Both the position numbers and the translations under genes were made by a program. The notes beneath the pieces were generated by a model. The model was not told where the DNA came from. It searched no databases and worked only from the letters and a program-made list of their open reading frames with translations. From positions 92,154 through 156,153 of the forward strand of contig NZ_JAJLRA010000011.1 of the NCBI RefSeq assembly GCF_020991365.1: 64,000 bases of DNA, written 5' to 3'. Source of the stretch: Streptacidiphilus sp. ASG 303. GTDB lineage: Bacteria; Actinomycetota; Actinomycetes; Streptomycetales; Streptomycetaceae. Position 1 is the stretch's first letter. Each line of letters opens with the position of its first letter. Below are positions 42,863 to 50,525 of this stretch, one piece after another.

Positions 42863-44350
42863 GTGACCGTCGACCGCCTCAACCTGCTGCTCCTGGTCTT
42901 CGCGGCCATCATGATCGTCGCGATGGCGGCCGTCCGGCTGGCCACCCGCACCGGCCTGCCCAGCCTGCTGCTCTACCTCGGCATCGGCGTCGCGATGGGG
43001 CAGGACGGACTGGGCGTGCGCTTCGACGACGCCGCGCTCACCCAGGTCCTGGGCTACGCCGCGCTGGTGGTGATCCTGGCGGAGGGCGGCCTCGGCACCA
43101 CCTGGCAGGCGATACGCCCCAGCCTGCCCGCCGCCGGCGTCCTCGCCACGGCGGGCGTCGGCGTCAGCGTCCTCGTGACGGCGGCGGGCGCGCACTGGCT
43201 GGTCGGCCTGGACTGGCGGCTCGCGCTGCTCATCGGCGCGGTGGTCTCCTCCACCGACGCCGCGGCGGTCTTCTCCGTGCTGCGGCGCATCCCGCTCCCC
43301 CGGCGGGTCACCGGCCTGCTGGAGGCGGAGTCCGGCTTCAACGACGCCCCCGTGGTCATCCTGGTCGTCGCCTTCGCCACCACCGAGCCCCTGGAGCCCT
43401 GGTACGTCCTGCTCGGCACCATGGCCGCCGAGCTGGCGATCGGCCTCGCCGTCGGCCTCGCCGTCGGCCGGCTCGGCGCCCTCGGGCTGCGGCACGTCGC
43501 CCTGCCCGCCTCCGGCCTCTACCCCATCGCGGTGCTGGCCCTGGTCGTCCTCGCGTACGCGGGCGGCGCCCTGCTGCACGGCTCCGGCTTCCTCGCCGTG
43601 TACGTCGCCGCGGTGGTCCTCGGCAACTCCCGGCTGCCGCACGGCCCCGCGGTCCGCGGCTTCGCCGACGGGCTGGCGTGGGTCGCCCAGATCGGCATGT
43701 TCGTCCTGCTCGGACTGCTCGTCACCCCGCACACCATGCGCGACGCGGTGGTGCCCGCCCTCGTGGTGGGCCTGGTGCTGGTCTTCGCCGCCCGGCCGCT
43801 GTCCGTCGTGCTGTCCACCGCGCCGTTCCGCACGCCCTGGCGCGAGCAGGCGCTGCTCAGCTGGGCCGGGCTGCGGGGCGCGGTGCCCATCGTGCTGGCC
43901 ACCATCCCGCTGGTGGCGGACGTGCCCGGCGCTCGGCGGGTGTTCAACGTCGTCTTCATCCTGGTCGTCGTCTTCACCCTGCTCCAGGGGCCGACGCTGC
44001 CCTGGGTCGCCGCACGGCTGCGGATCTCCGACGACACCCTCGGCCGCGACCTCGGCATCGAGTCCGCACCGCTGGAGAAGCTGCACGGCCACCTGCTGTC
44101 GGTGGCCCTGCCCGAGGGGTCCCGCATGGTCGGCGTCGAGATCGGCGAGCTGCGGCTGCCGACCGGGGCGGCCGTCACCCTCGTCGTCCGGGGCGGGCAG
44201 AGCTTCGTCCCCGGCCGCACCACCGTGCTGGCCCCCCGGGACGAACTGCTCGTGGTCACCACCGACCAGGTCCGCGACGCCGCCGAGCGGCGGCTGCGGG
44301 CCGTGGACCGGGGCGGCAAGCTGGCGGGCTGGCTCGGCGTCCGTACCTGA
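42863..44350 (+). CDS. CPA1-type potassium/proton antiporter with TrkA-C domain
   Basis: A 495-residue protein with about twelve membrane segments and the CPA1 core (VVSSTDAAAVFSVLR and LEAESGFNDAPVVI, carrying the ion-binding ND motif), followed by a cytoplasmic TrkA-C/RCK_C domain (about 415-475; MVGVEIGELRLPTGAAVTLVVRGG). NhaP2/CvrA-like K+/H+ exchange is the likely activity; TrkA-C domains can bind c-di-AMP. I use GTG at 42863 (VTVDRLNLLLL); a longer frame opens at 42818. A/T-rich sequence with TATAAC at 42796-42801 may be the promoter, without a good -35 match. Confidence 0.9.
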   Translation: MTVDRLNLLLLVFAAIMIVAMAAVRLATRTGLPSLLLYLGIGVAMGQDGLGVRFDDAALTQVLGYAALVVILAEGGLGTTWQAIRPSLPAAGVLATAGVGVSVLVTAAGAHWLVGLDWRLALLIGAVVSSTDAAAVFSVLRRIPLPRRVTGLLEAESGFNDAPVVILVVAFATTEPLEPWYVLLGTMAAELAIGLAVGLAVGRLGALGLRHVALPASGLYPIAVLALVVLAYAGGALLHGSGFLAVYVAAVVLGNSRLPHGPAVRGFADGLAWVAQIGMFVLLGLLVTPHTMRDAVVPALVVGLVLVFAARPLSVVLSTAPFRTPWREQALLSWAGLRGAVPIVLATIPLVADVPGARRVFNVVFILVVVFTLLQGPTLPWVAARLRISDDTLGRDLGIESAPLEKLHGHLLSVALPEGSRMVGVEIGELRLPTGAAVTLVVRGGQSFVPGRTTVLAPRDELLVVTTDQVRDAAERRLRAVDRGGKLAGWLGVRT

Positions 44351-44445
44351 CCGGCGTCCGCAGCTCACCGGCTTCCGCAGCTCACCGGCGGCCGGGCCCG
44401 GCCGGGCGGTTCGTTACCATGGCCCGACGTACGACCACGACTGGA

Positions 44446-44471
44446 CTCTGCAACATCCGCCTGATGCAGAG
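44446..44471 (+). other. Hairpin in the leader upstream of the MFS gene
   Basis: The arms CTCTGCA and TGCAGAG are 12 bases apart, downstream of a possible TACCAT -10 hexamer (44415-44420). It lies about 150 bases upstream of the MFS start in a 268-base leader region. Confidence 0.3.
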
Positions 44472-44618
44472 CCGGCGCGACCGCCCGGCGGCCGCGGTCC
44501 GCTCGACGGATCCGGTATCTACCCCGGTCGACGCACCTGAGGACGGCTCTCGGTGCGCCCCGGGGGTTCGCCGTGCGCGGGTCCGGGGCGTACTACCAGG
44601 CGGCAGGAAGGACCGACC

Positions 44619-46034
44619 GTGACGGTTCGCCGAACGGTCGACAGGACGGGCGGCGCGGGCCCTGCGGGCGGCACGGGCACCCCGGACGGCGCGGGCACCC
44701 CGGACGGCACGGGCACCCCGGACGGCATGGGCAGGACGGGCTACGGCGCGCTGCTGCGCACCCCCGGCGCCTGGGCGTTCCTCGTCCCCGCGTTCGCCGC
44801 CCGGCTCCCCTACGCGATGCTCACCATGGGCGTCGTGCTGCTGGTGCACCGCACGCACGGCTCCTACGGGACCGCGGGCGGCGTCGCCGCGGCCGCCGCC
44901 GTCGCCCAGGCCCTGGCCGGGCCGCAGACCGGGCGGCTGGCCGACCGGTACGGGCAGGCCGCGGTGCTGGTCCCCGGGGTGCTGCTGCACGCCGCGTCCA
45001 CCGCCGCGCTGACCGCGCTGGCCCTCGGCCGCGCGCCGGTGTGGGCGCTCTTCGCCGCCGCCGCCCCCGCGGGCGCGACCGTGCCGCAGATCGGCGCCAT
45101 GGTGCGGGCCCGCTGGGTGGCGCGGCTGGACGGCGGCCCGCTGCTGGGCACCGCCTTCGCCTTCGAGTCGGTGACGGACGAGTTCACCTTCGTCGTCGGC
45201 CCGGTGCTGGCCACCGCGCTGTGCACCGGCGTCGCCCCGGCCGCCGGGCTCGCCGCCGAGGCGGCCCTCACCGTCGCGGGCGGCCTCGCCTTCGCCGCGC
45301 TGCGCCGCTCCGCGCCCGCCCGGCACCCGCGTCCGGCGGGCGGCGGCCGGCGGGCCTCCGCGCTCGCGGTCCCCGGGGTGCGGCTGCTGGTCCTGGCCTT
45401 CCTCGGCGTGGGGTCGGTCTTCGGCGCCGTGCAGGTGTCGGTGACGGCCTCGGCGGGCGAGGCGGGGCGGCCCGGCATGAGCGGGACCGTCTACGGCGTC
45501 TTCGCGGTCGGCAGCATGCTGGCGGGGGTCCTCTACGGGGCCGTGCCGTGGCGGCGGCCGCCGCACCGGCGGATGCCGGCCGCCTACCTGGCGATGGTGC
45601 TGGGCTGCTCGGCGCTGTGGGCGCTGCCGGACCTCACCGCGCTCGCGGCGGGCGTCCTGGTCTGCGGGCTGACGGTCGCCCCGAACCTCATCACCGGCTA
45701 CACGCTGGTGGAGTCGCTGGTGCCGGCCGGCGCCAAGACGGAGGCCTTCACCTGGCTGACCGGCGCCATCGGGCTCGGCCTGGCGGCCGGGTCGACGGCG
45801 GCCGGGCAGCTGGTCGACGCGGTGGGCGCCCGGGCCGGGTTCCTGGTGCCGGTGGCCGGCACCGGGGCGGCCCTGGCGGTGCTGCTGGTGCTGCGCGGGC
45901 TGCTGGAGCCGGGACCGGCGCCGGGCCGCACGGTGGCCCGCGGGACGGGTGCCGGGGGACGGCCGGCCGGCAGGGCGGGCGCCGGGGCCGCGGGCACCGG
46001 CACGACGCAGCTCACACCTGCCGCGCTGGACTGA
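44619..46034 (+). CDS. MFS transporter
   Basis: A 471-residue major facilitator with twelve predicted membrane segments; AGPQTGRLADRYGQ is the loop 2-3 motif A variant and GTAFAFESVTDEFTFVVGP marks helix 5. GTG at 44619 has AGGAAGGA 5 bases upstream. The N-terminal cytoplasmic segment contains a TPDG-type repeat (GTPDGAGTPDGTGTPDG) encoded by three 18-base tandem repeats at about 44672-44727; the C-terminal tail is Gly/Ala-rich. The substrate is unknown. The start overlaps by four bases the end of a small open frame (44419-44622), noted separately. Confidence 0.88.
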   Translation: MTVRRTVDRTGGAGPAGGTGTPDGAGTPDGTGTPDGMGRTGYGALLRTPGAWAFLVPAFAARLPYAMLTMGVVLLVHRTHGSYGTAGGVAAAAAVAQALAGPQTGRLADRYGQAAVLVPGVLLHAASTAALTALALGRAPVWALFAAAAPAGATVPQIGAMVRARWVARLDGGPLLGTAFAFESVTDEFTFVVGPVLATALCTGVAPAAGLAAEAALTVAGGLAFAALRRSAPARHPRPAGGGRRASALAVPGVRLLVLAFLGVGSVFGAVQVSVTASAGEAGRPGMSGTVYGVFAVGSMLAGVLYGAVPWRRPPHRRMPAAYLAMVLGCSALWALPDLTALAAGVLVCGLTVAPNLITGYTLVESLVPAGAKTEAFTWLTGAIGLGLAAGSTAAGQLVDAVGARAGFLVPVAGTGAALAVLLVLRGLLEPGPAPGRTVARGTGAGGRPAGRAGAGAAGTGTTQLTPAALD

Positions 46035-46064
46035 TCGCCGGGAATGCCGCATCATTGAGGGTCG

Positions 46065-46091
46065 TTAGCACTCACCAGGTAAGAGTGCCAG
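46065..46091 (+). promoter_or_regulatory. CIRCE-like inverted repeat (HrcA operator) before fmdB
   Basis: TTAGCACTC, nine bases, GAGTGCCAG. The left arm matches the CIRCE consensus in all nine positions, the spacer length is the canonical nine, and the right arm differs from GAGTGCTAA at two positions. The right arm overlaps the fmdB ribosome-binding site and lies 11 bases before its GTG start. Confidence 0.75.
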
Positions 46092-46101
46092 GAGGAAGCA
46101 A

Positions 46102-46428
46102 GTGCCGACGTACCAGTACCAGTGCACCGAGTGCGGCAGCGGCCTGGAGGCGGTGCAGAAGTTCACCGACGACGCGCTGACCGAGTGCCCCCAGTGCCAG
46201 GGCCGCCTTCGGAAGGTCTTCTCCGCCGTGGGCGTGGTCTTCAAGGGCTCCGGCTTCTACCGCACGGACAGCCGCTCGTCGTCGAGCTCCTCGGTGGGCT
46301 CCGCGTCCACCTCGACGCCGGCCTCCTCCGGCGACTCCGGCGGTTCCGGCAAGGCTGCGGCCAAGCCCGCCGCGAGCAGCACCCCGGCGTCCGGCGCCTC
46401 CTCCGCGGGCAGCACCTCCGCCGCCTGA
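46102..46428 (+). CDS. FmdB-family zinc-ribbon protein
   Basis: A 108-residue protein. The N-terminal zinc ribbon (residues 1-45: MPTYQYQCTECGSGLEAVQKF and CPQCQG) holds two CxxC pairs, then GVVFKGSGFYRTDSR, then a Ser/Ala-rich disordered tail. Named after a regulator of formamidase, this family is a small putative regulatory or chaperone-like zinc protein of unknown general role. GTG at 46102 has AGGAGGAA. The CIRCE-like operator suggests heat-shock control by HrcA. mtnP follows from its own leaderless promoter. Confidence 0.92.
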   Translation: MPTYQYQCTECGSGLEAVQKFTDDALTECPQCQGRLRKVFSAVGVVFKGSGFYRTDSRSSSSSSVGSASTSTPASSGDSGGSGKAAAKPAASSTPASGASSAGSTSAA

Positions 46429-46538
46429 GCGGCGGCACGGCACGGCGGTCCCGGCACGCCCGGGGGCCGCACGCGCGGCAGGCACTCCGAGGCCCCGCAC
46501 CCCCTCCGGGGCGGTGCGGGGCCCCTGGTGCGTCCGGA

Positions 46539-46544
46539 TAGGCT
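46539..46544 (+). promoter_or_regulatory. -10 hexamer of leaderless mtnP promoter
   Basis: TAGGCT is followed by seven bases and the ATG at 46552; no ribosome-binding site. Confidence 0.6.
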
Positions 46545-46551
46545 TCCCGCC

Positions 46552-47424
46552 ATGGCGGACACCAGCAGCACCCCCACGGCCGCGGCGGGCCCCGCGGACA
46601 TCGCCCCCGTCGAGGTGGGCGTCCTCGGCGGCTCCGGCTTCTACGCGTTCCTCGACGAGGTCACCGAGGTGGTCGTCGACACCCCCTACGGACCGCCCAG
46701 CGACTCCCTCTTCGTGGGCGAGCTGGCCGGGCGCCGGGTGGCGTTCGTCCCCCGCCACGGGCGCGGCCACCACCTGCCGCCGCACCGCATCAACTACCGC
46801 GCCAACCTGTGGGCGCTGCGCTCCCTGGGCGCACGGCAGATCCTGGGCCCCTGCGCGGTGGGCGGCCTCCGCCCCGAGTACGGCCCCGGGACGCTCGTCG
46901 TCCCCGACCAGTTCGTGGACCGCACCTCGGGCCGGCTGCAGACCTTCTACGACGGCGTGCCGCTGCCCGACGGCACCGTCCCGCGGGTGGTCCACGTCTC
47001 CTGCGCCGACCCCTACTGCCCCGCCGGCCGGGCGGCCGCGCTCGCGGCGGCCCGCGCCTCGGACTGGGAGCCGGTGGACGGCGGCACCCTGGTCGTCATC
47101 GAGGGGCCGCGCTTCTCCACCCGCGCCGAGTCGCGCTGGTACGCGGCACAGGGCTGGTCGGTGATCGGCATGACCGGGCACCCGGAGGCCGTGCTCGCCC
47201 GTGAGCTGGGCCTCTGCTACACCTCGATCGCCCTGGTCACCGACCTCGACGCCGGGGTGGAGACCGGGGAGGGCGTCACCCACGAGGAGGTGCTGGCCGT
47301 CTTCGCGGAGAACCTCGGGCGGCTGCGGACGGTGCTCGCCGAGGTGGTCAGGGGCCTGCCGTCGGAGCGGGACTGCATCTGCGCCCACGCGCTGGACGGG
47401 CTGGAGACCGGCCTGGGGCTCTGA
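46552..47424 (+). CDS. mtnP: S-methyl-5'-thioadenosine phosphorylase
   Basis: A 290-residue PNP/MTAP-family enzyme of methionine salvage that splits methylthioadenosine into adenine and 5-methylthioribose-1-phosphate. Key segments: GVLGGSGFY (phosphate loop), RHGRGHHLPPHRINYRANLWAL, GPCAVGGLRPEYGPG, VVIEGPRFSTRAES and GMTGHPEAVLARELGLCYTSIALVTDLDAG (purine site). An N-terminal Ala/Thr-rich extension of ~20 residues is present. ATG at 46552 is chosen on the -10 spacing. A methylthioinosine-specific variant is possible but less likely. Confidence 0.93.
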   Translation: MADTSSTPTAAAGPADIAPVEVGVLGGSGFYAFLDEVTEVVVDTPYGPPSDSLFVGELAGRRVAFVPRHGRGHHLPPHRINYRANLWALRSLGARQILGPCAVGGLRPEYGPGTLVVPDQFVDRTSGRLQTFYDGVPLPDGTVPRVVHVSCADPYCPAGRAAALAAARASDWEPVDGGTLVVIEGPRFSTRAESRWYAAQGWSVIGMTGHPEAVLARELGLCYTSIALVTDLDAGVETGEGVTHEEVLAVFAENLGRLRTVLAEVVRGLPSERDCICAHALDGLETGLGL

Positions 47425-47745
47425 ACCCGGGGGTCCGGGAGCGGGGCTCGGACCGGCGGCTCGGGGCCCGGACCGGCGGCTCGCGGCTGGGACCGGGGCT
47501 CCGGGTCCGGGGCGGACGGCGGGGCCTCCCGGCCTCCCCTTCGGGGGGACGCCTGTCAAGCGGAAGGCCCACACCTCACCCCCCGGGGTGAGGCGGGTCG
47601 TCCACACCCCGGGTCTGTCCACAGGCTCCGGGGGCGGGGATGCGGGGGCCGCCGATCGGGGCCACCGTGGCGGGGCGGTCGTCACCGGCCGCCCGGTCCG
47701 GCCGCCCGGACCGGCTCCTCCCGCGAACAGGTGGTGTGACGGCCC
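47425..47745. other. Intergenic region downstream of mtnP
   Basis: It holds a direct repeat of cggaccggcggctcg (about 47449-47484) and a 9-bp hairpin (47574-47593, cctcacccc/ggggtgagg) that may terminate mtnP transcription. No gene is seen before the ATG at 47746. Confidence 0.5.
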
Positions 47746-48054
47746 ATGACCGCGTTCCACGGCACGTTCCCCGCGTCCCCGCGCCACGCGGGCGTCCGCA
47801 GCGGGGTGCCCGGGCCCCCGTCCGAGGTGCCTCCCCGCCGCCCCGTACCGCGCTTCCCGCCGGTCCGGGCGGGCTGCGGCGGGCTGTACCGGCTGGGGCG
47901 GGCCGTGCGCCGCAGTCCCGCGCCGCTGGCGGCCGGCCTGCTCGCCACGGCGGCGGCCCTGGCGTCCGGCGCCCCGTCCGGGGCGGCGGCGCCGGACGGC
48001 GGAACCCCCTGCGCCCCCGCGCCGGGGGCCGTCCACGACGGCGGCCGCCGGTGA
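47746..48054 (+). CDS. Short protein with one hydrophobic segment, possibly truncated
   Basis: A 102-residue open frame starting ATG at 47746 with AGGTGG about 9 bases upstream. A Pro/Arg-rich, positively charged first half (RAVRRSPAPL) leads into one hydrophobic segment (LAAGLLATAAALASG) and a short Pro/Gly tail. Streptomycetes often have a SAF/CpaB-like exported protein at this position after mtnP; this could be its truncated N terminus, but that is from memory and unproven. Codon use is consistent with coding. Function unknown. Confidence 0.4.
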   Translation: MTAFHGTFPASPRHAGVRSGVPGPPSEVPPRRPVPRFPPVRAGCGGLYRLGRAVRRSPAPLAAGLLATAAALASGAPSGAAAPDGGTPCAPAPGAVHDGGRR

Positions 48055-48113
48055 GGCCGGCGGGTGGTGCGGCCGGGCGTGCGGTCCGGGCCCTCCGGGT
48101 GGCGGGGGCTGGG

Positions 48114-48344
48114 TCAGCCGCCGTGGTGCGGAGGCTTCTGGCTCAGGTACCACTCCAGGTCGCGGCCGCCGGAGGCGCGCGGGGCCGACTCGCCCCAACC
48201 CGCGTCCGTGTCGTCGGAGGTCTGCCGGTCCAGCGGGTCGTCGAAGACCAGGCCGGCCGGGGGGCGGGGCCGCGACCGGTCCTCCCGGCGCGCCCGCGCC
48301 TCCTCCTGCCCCTGCTGTCCGTCCCCGCCGCGGTCGTCGCTCAT
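48114..48344 (-). CDS. Small conserved hydrophilic protein
   Basis: A 76-residue, highly charged protein: an Arg/Glu-rich start, then GLVFDDPLDRQTSDDTDAGWGE, and a C terminus ending KPPHHGG. I recall this pattern (FDDPLD, SDDTD-GWGE, KPPHH) from small conserved hypothetical proteins of Streptomyces. ATG at 48342-48344 is preferred; the frame opens earlier, to 48440, through a Gly/Asn/Thr repeat. It follows hrdD on the same strand, 193 bases downstream. Function unknown. Confidence 0.65.
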   Translation of the reverse strand: MSDDRGGDGQQGQEEARARREDRSRPRPPAGLVFDDPLDRQTSDDTDAGWGESAPRASGGRDLEWYLSQKPPHHGG

Positions 48345-48536
48345 GCTGCCGGTCCCGTTCGTGTCGTCCATGCCGTTCGTGCCGTCCGTACCGCCGTCGC
48401 CGCCCGCAGGGGCCGGGCCGCCGGTGCGGGCCGCGGGCACCCCGGCCCCTCCGCTCCCCAGCCTAGGCGTCCCCTCGCCCCGGACAGCGCGGAGCCCCGG
48501 TGCGCGGGGCGCGCACCGGGGCTCTCCGCAGGGCGG

Positions 48537-49508
48537 TCAGGCTGCCTCGAAGCCCGAGTGGTGGGCCATCCGCTTGAGCTCGGCGAGGGCGTGCTTCTCG
48601 ATCTGCCGGATGCGCTCGCGGGTGAGGCCGTGCTGCTTGCCCACCTCGGTGAGGGTGCGTTCACGGCCGTCCTCCATGCCGTAGCGGGAGCGGATGATGG
48701 ACGCGGTCCGGTCGTCGAGGCGGCCGATGAGGTCGTCCAGCTCCTCCCGGCGCAGCATCACCAGGACGGCGTCCTCCGGGGAGACGGCCGCCGTGTCCTC
48801 GACGAGGTCGCCGAACTGCGTCTCGCCCTCGTCGTCGACCGACATGTTGAGGCTGACCGGGTCGCGGGCCCAGTCCAGCACGTCCTTGACGCGCTCCTCG
48901 GTGGAGCCCAGCTCGGCGGCCACCTCGGCGGGCTCCGCCTCGCGGCCCAGCTCCTTGGACTTCTCCCGCTGGACCCGGCGGATCCGGCCGAGCTCCTCCA
49001 CCAGGTGGACGGGCAGCCGGATGGTGCGGGACTGGTCGGCGATGGAGCGGGTGATGGCCTGGCGGATCCACCACGTCGCGTAGGTGGAGAACTTGTAGCC
49101 CTTGGCGTAATCGAACTTCTCGACCGCCCGGACCAGGCCGGCGTTGCCCTCCTGGATGAGGTCCAGCAGGGGCAGGCCGCTGCGGGGGTAGCGTCGGGCG
49201 ACCGCGACGACCAGGCGCAGGTTGGAGCGGATGAAGACGTCCTTGGCGCGGTCGCCGTCCTCGGCTATCGCCCGCAGTTCGTCCTCCCCGACGCCCTCCG
49301 GCAGGACGCCCGCGTCGAGCAGGTGCTCGGCGTAGACGCCGGCCTCGATGCGCAGGGACAGCTCGACCTCCTGGGCGGCGTCGAGCAGGGGGGTCCGGGC
49401 GATCTCGTCGAGGTACATGCCGACGAGATCGCGGTCGGCCTCACTGTTGGCCGGGCGGGCGGTGCGCGCCCGGTCGGCCTTGTCGCGAACGACGGCACGG
49501 GTGGCCAT
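48537..49508 (-). CDS. hrdD: Group 2 sigma factor HrdD
   Basis: A 323-residue sigma-70-family protein with regions 1.2 (DLVGMYLDEIARTPLLDA), 2 (SNLRLVVAVARRYPRSGLPLLDLIQEGNAGLVRAVEKFDYAKGYKFSTYATWWIRQAI), 3 and 4 (RTLTEVGKQHGLTRERIRQIEKHALAELK), and a short N terminus without a large region 1.1. Start MATRAVV and length match HrdD of streptomycetes, a principal-like but dispensable sigma factor. ATG at 49506-49508 has GGGAG 6 bases upstream. The promoter region contains GGAAC and GGGAAT, in keeping with reported sigma-E control in S. coelicolor. Confidence 0.93.
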   Translation of the reverse strand: MATRAVVRDKADRARTARPANSEADRDLVGMYLDEIARTPLLDAAQEVELSLRIEAGVYAEHLLDAGVLPEGVGEDELRAIAEDGDRAKDVFIRSNLRLVVAVARRYPRSGLPLLDLIQEGNAGLVRAVEKFDYAKGYKFSTYATWWIRQAITRSIADQSRTIRLPVHLVEELGRIRRVQREKSKELGREAEPAEVAAELGSTEERVKDVLDWARDPVSLNMSVDDEGETQFGDLVEDTAAVSPEDAVLVMLRREELDDLIGRLDDRTASIIRSRYGMEDGRERTLTEVGKQHGLTRERIRQIEKHALAELKRMAHHSGFEAA

Positions 49509-49590
49509 GCGTACTCCCTTGCTTCCGGTGCCTGCTTGCCTTCCTGTGACGGCGCGGACCGGTCCCGGCCCCGCGTCGACGTAACGATTC

Positions 49591-49625
49591 AACGAGCAGA
49601 ATCCGGACATCATTCCCAACGTTCC
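49591..49625 (-). promoter_or_regulatory. Candidate ECF (sigma-E-type) promoter of hrdD
   Basis: On the minus strand GGAAC (49621-49625) and GGGAAT (49612-49617) are possible -35 elements; from GGAAT, 17 bases lead to CGTT (49591-49594). This lies 83 bases upstream of the hrdD start. Confidence 0.4.
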
Positions 49626-49757
49626 CGATTCCCCGGGGAGATGCAGTACCCTGCCGATCCTCCCCGGAAAGGTGGACGCGGAGTCACCTTCTGCTCACGA
49701 TCGGTCGACCGGTTCCGTCCCGCGCAGGGCGCCTACCCCCGGCGCCCTCACCGCACG

Positions 49758-50411
49758 TCAGCTTCCGGACGGGTCGCGGCCGTAGTCCGCCAGCTTCGCG
49801 GCCGCCTCCTCCAACTGCCCGGCGTCCAGGGTGCGGGGCAGTCCCGCGGCGCGGGTGCGCAGGTACACGTCGCAGAGCCACTCCAGCTGGAGCGCGAGCC
49901 CGTACGCCTCGGGGAGGCCGGCCGCCGCGGTCACGGCGCCGTGGTTGGCCAGCAGGCAGCCGCGGCGCCCGCCCGCCAGCGCCGCGGCCACCCCGGCGGC
50001 GAGTTCGGGGCTGCCGTAGACCGCGTAGGGGGCGATCCGCAGCGGGCCGCCGAACATCGCGGTGTAGTAGTGCACCGGCGGCAGCTGCGAGAGCCCGTCG
50101 AGGCAGGCGGCGGCGGTGGCCGCCGGCGAGTGGGTGTGGACGACCGCCCCGGCGCCGGTGGCGTCGTAGGCGGCCAGGTGGAAGGGGAGCTCACTGCTGG
50201 GCGGCAGCGGCGCCTCCACGGGGCTCCCGTCGAGCCGGTGGACGCCGACAAGTTCGGGGGTCAGGTCGTCGTAGTCCACGCCGCTGGGGGTGACCGCCAG
50301 CAGTCCGCCCTCGCGGACCGAGAGGTTCCCGGCCGTGCCGACGACCAGGCCGTCGGGCCGCAGCCGCCGGGCATGGCGGACGACCTGGGCGCGGGCCTCG
50401 GCGAGCAGCAC
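49758..50411 (-). CDS. Class II aldolase/adducin family protein
   Basis: A 217-residue zinc-dependent aldolase resembling L-fuculose-phosphate aldolase. It shows GTAGNLSVREGGLLAVTPSGVDYDDLTP (phosphate loop), SSELPFHLAAYD (catalytic Glu), VVHTHSPAATA (two zinc His) and LLANHGAVTAA (third His). It should cleave a sugar phosphate into DHAP and an aldehyde, or perform a related salvage reaction. GTG at 50409-50411 has GGGGGAG directly upstream. No kinase or isomerase is adjacent to indicate the sugar. Confidence 0.9.
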   Translation of the reverse strand: MLLAEARAQVVRHARRLRPDGLVVGTAGNLSVREGGLLAVTPSGVDYDDLTPELVGVHRLDGSPVEAPLPPSSELPFHLAAYDATGAGAVVHTHSPAATAAACLDGLSQLPPVHYYTAMFGGPLRIAPYAVYGSPELAAGVAAALAGGRRGCLLANHGAVTAAAGLPEAYGLALQLEWLCDVYLRTRAAGLPRTLDAGQLEEAAAKLADYGRDPSGS

Positions 50412-50525
50412 GTCTCCCCCTGCGGGGTCGGGGCCCGTCGGCGGGGTGCGGGGGCCGGTCTCTGCGCAACTCCGGGCGCCGTCCCCGGGTTCCCCGGGGC
50501 CGGCCCGGTCCCCGCCCCCGTCCGG

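Noticed and set aside
44419-44622. 67-codon frame before the MFS gene as a CDS
   Set aside because: Its ATG overlaps the likely -10 hexamer and no ribosome-binding site is present; kept only as a low-interest finding.
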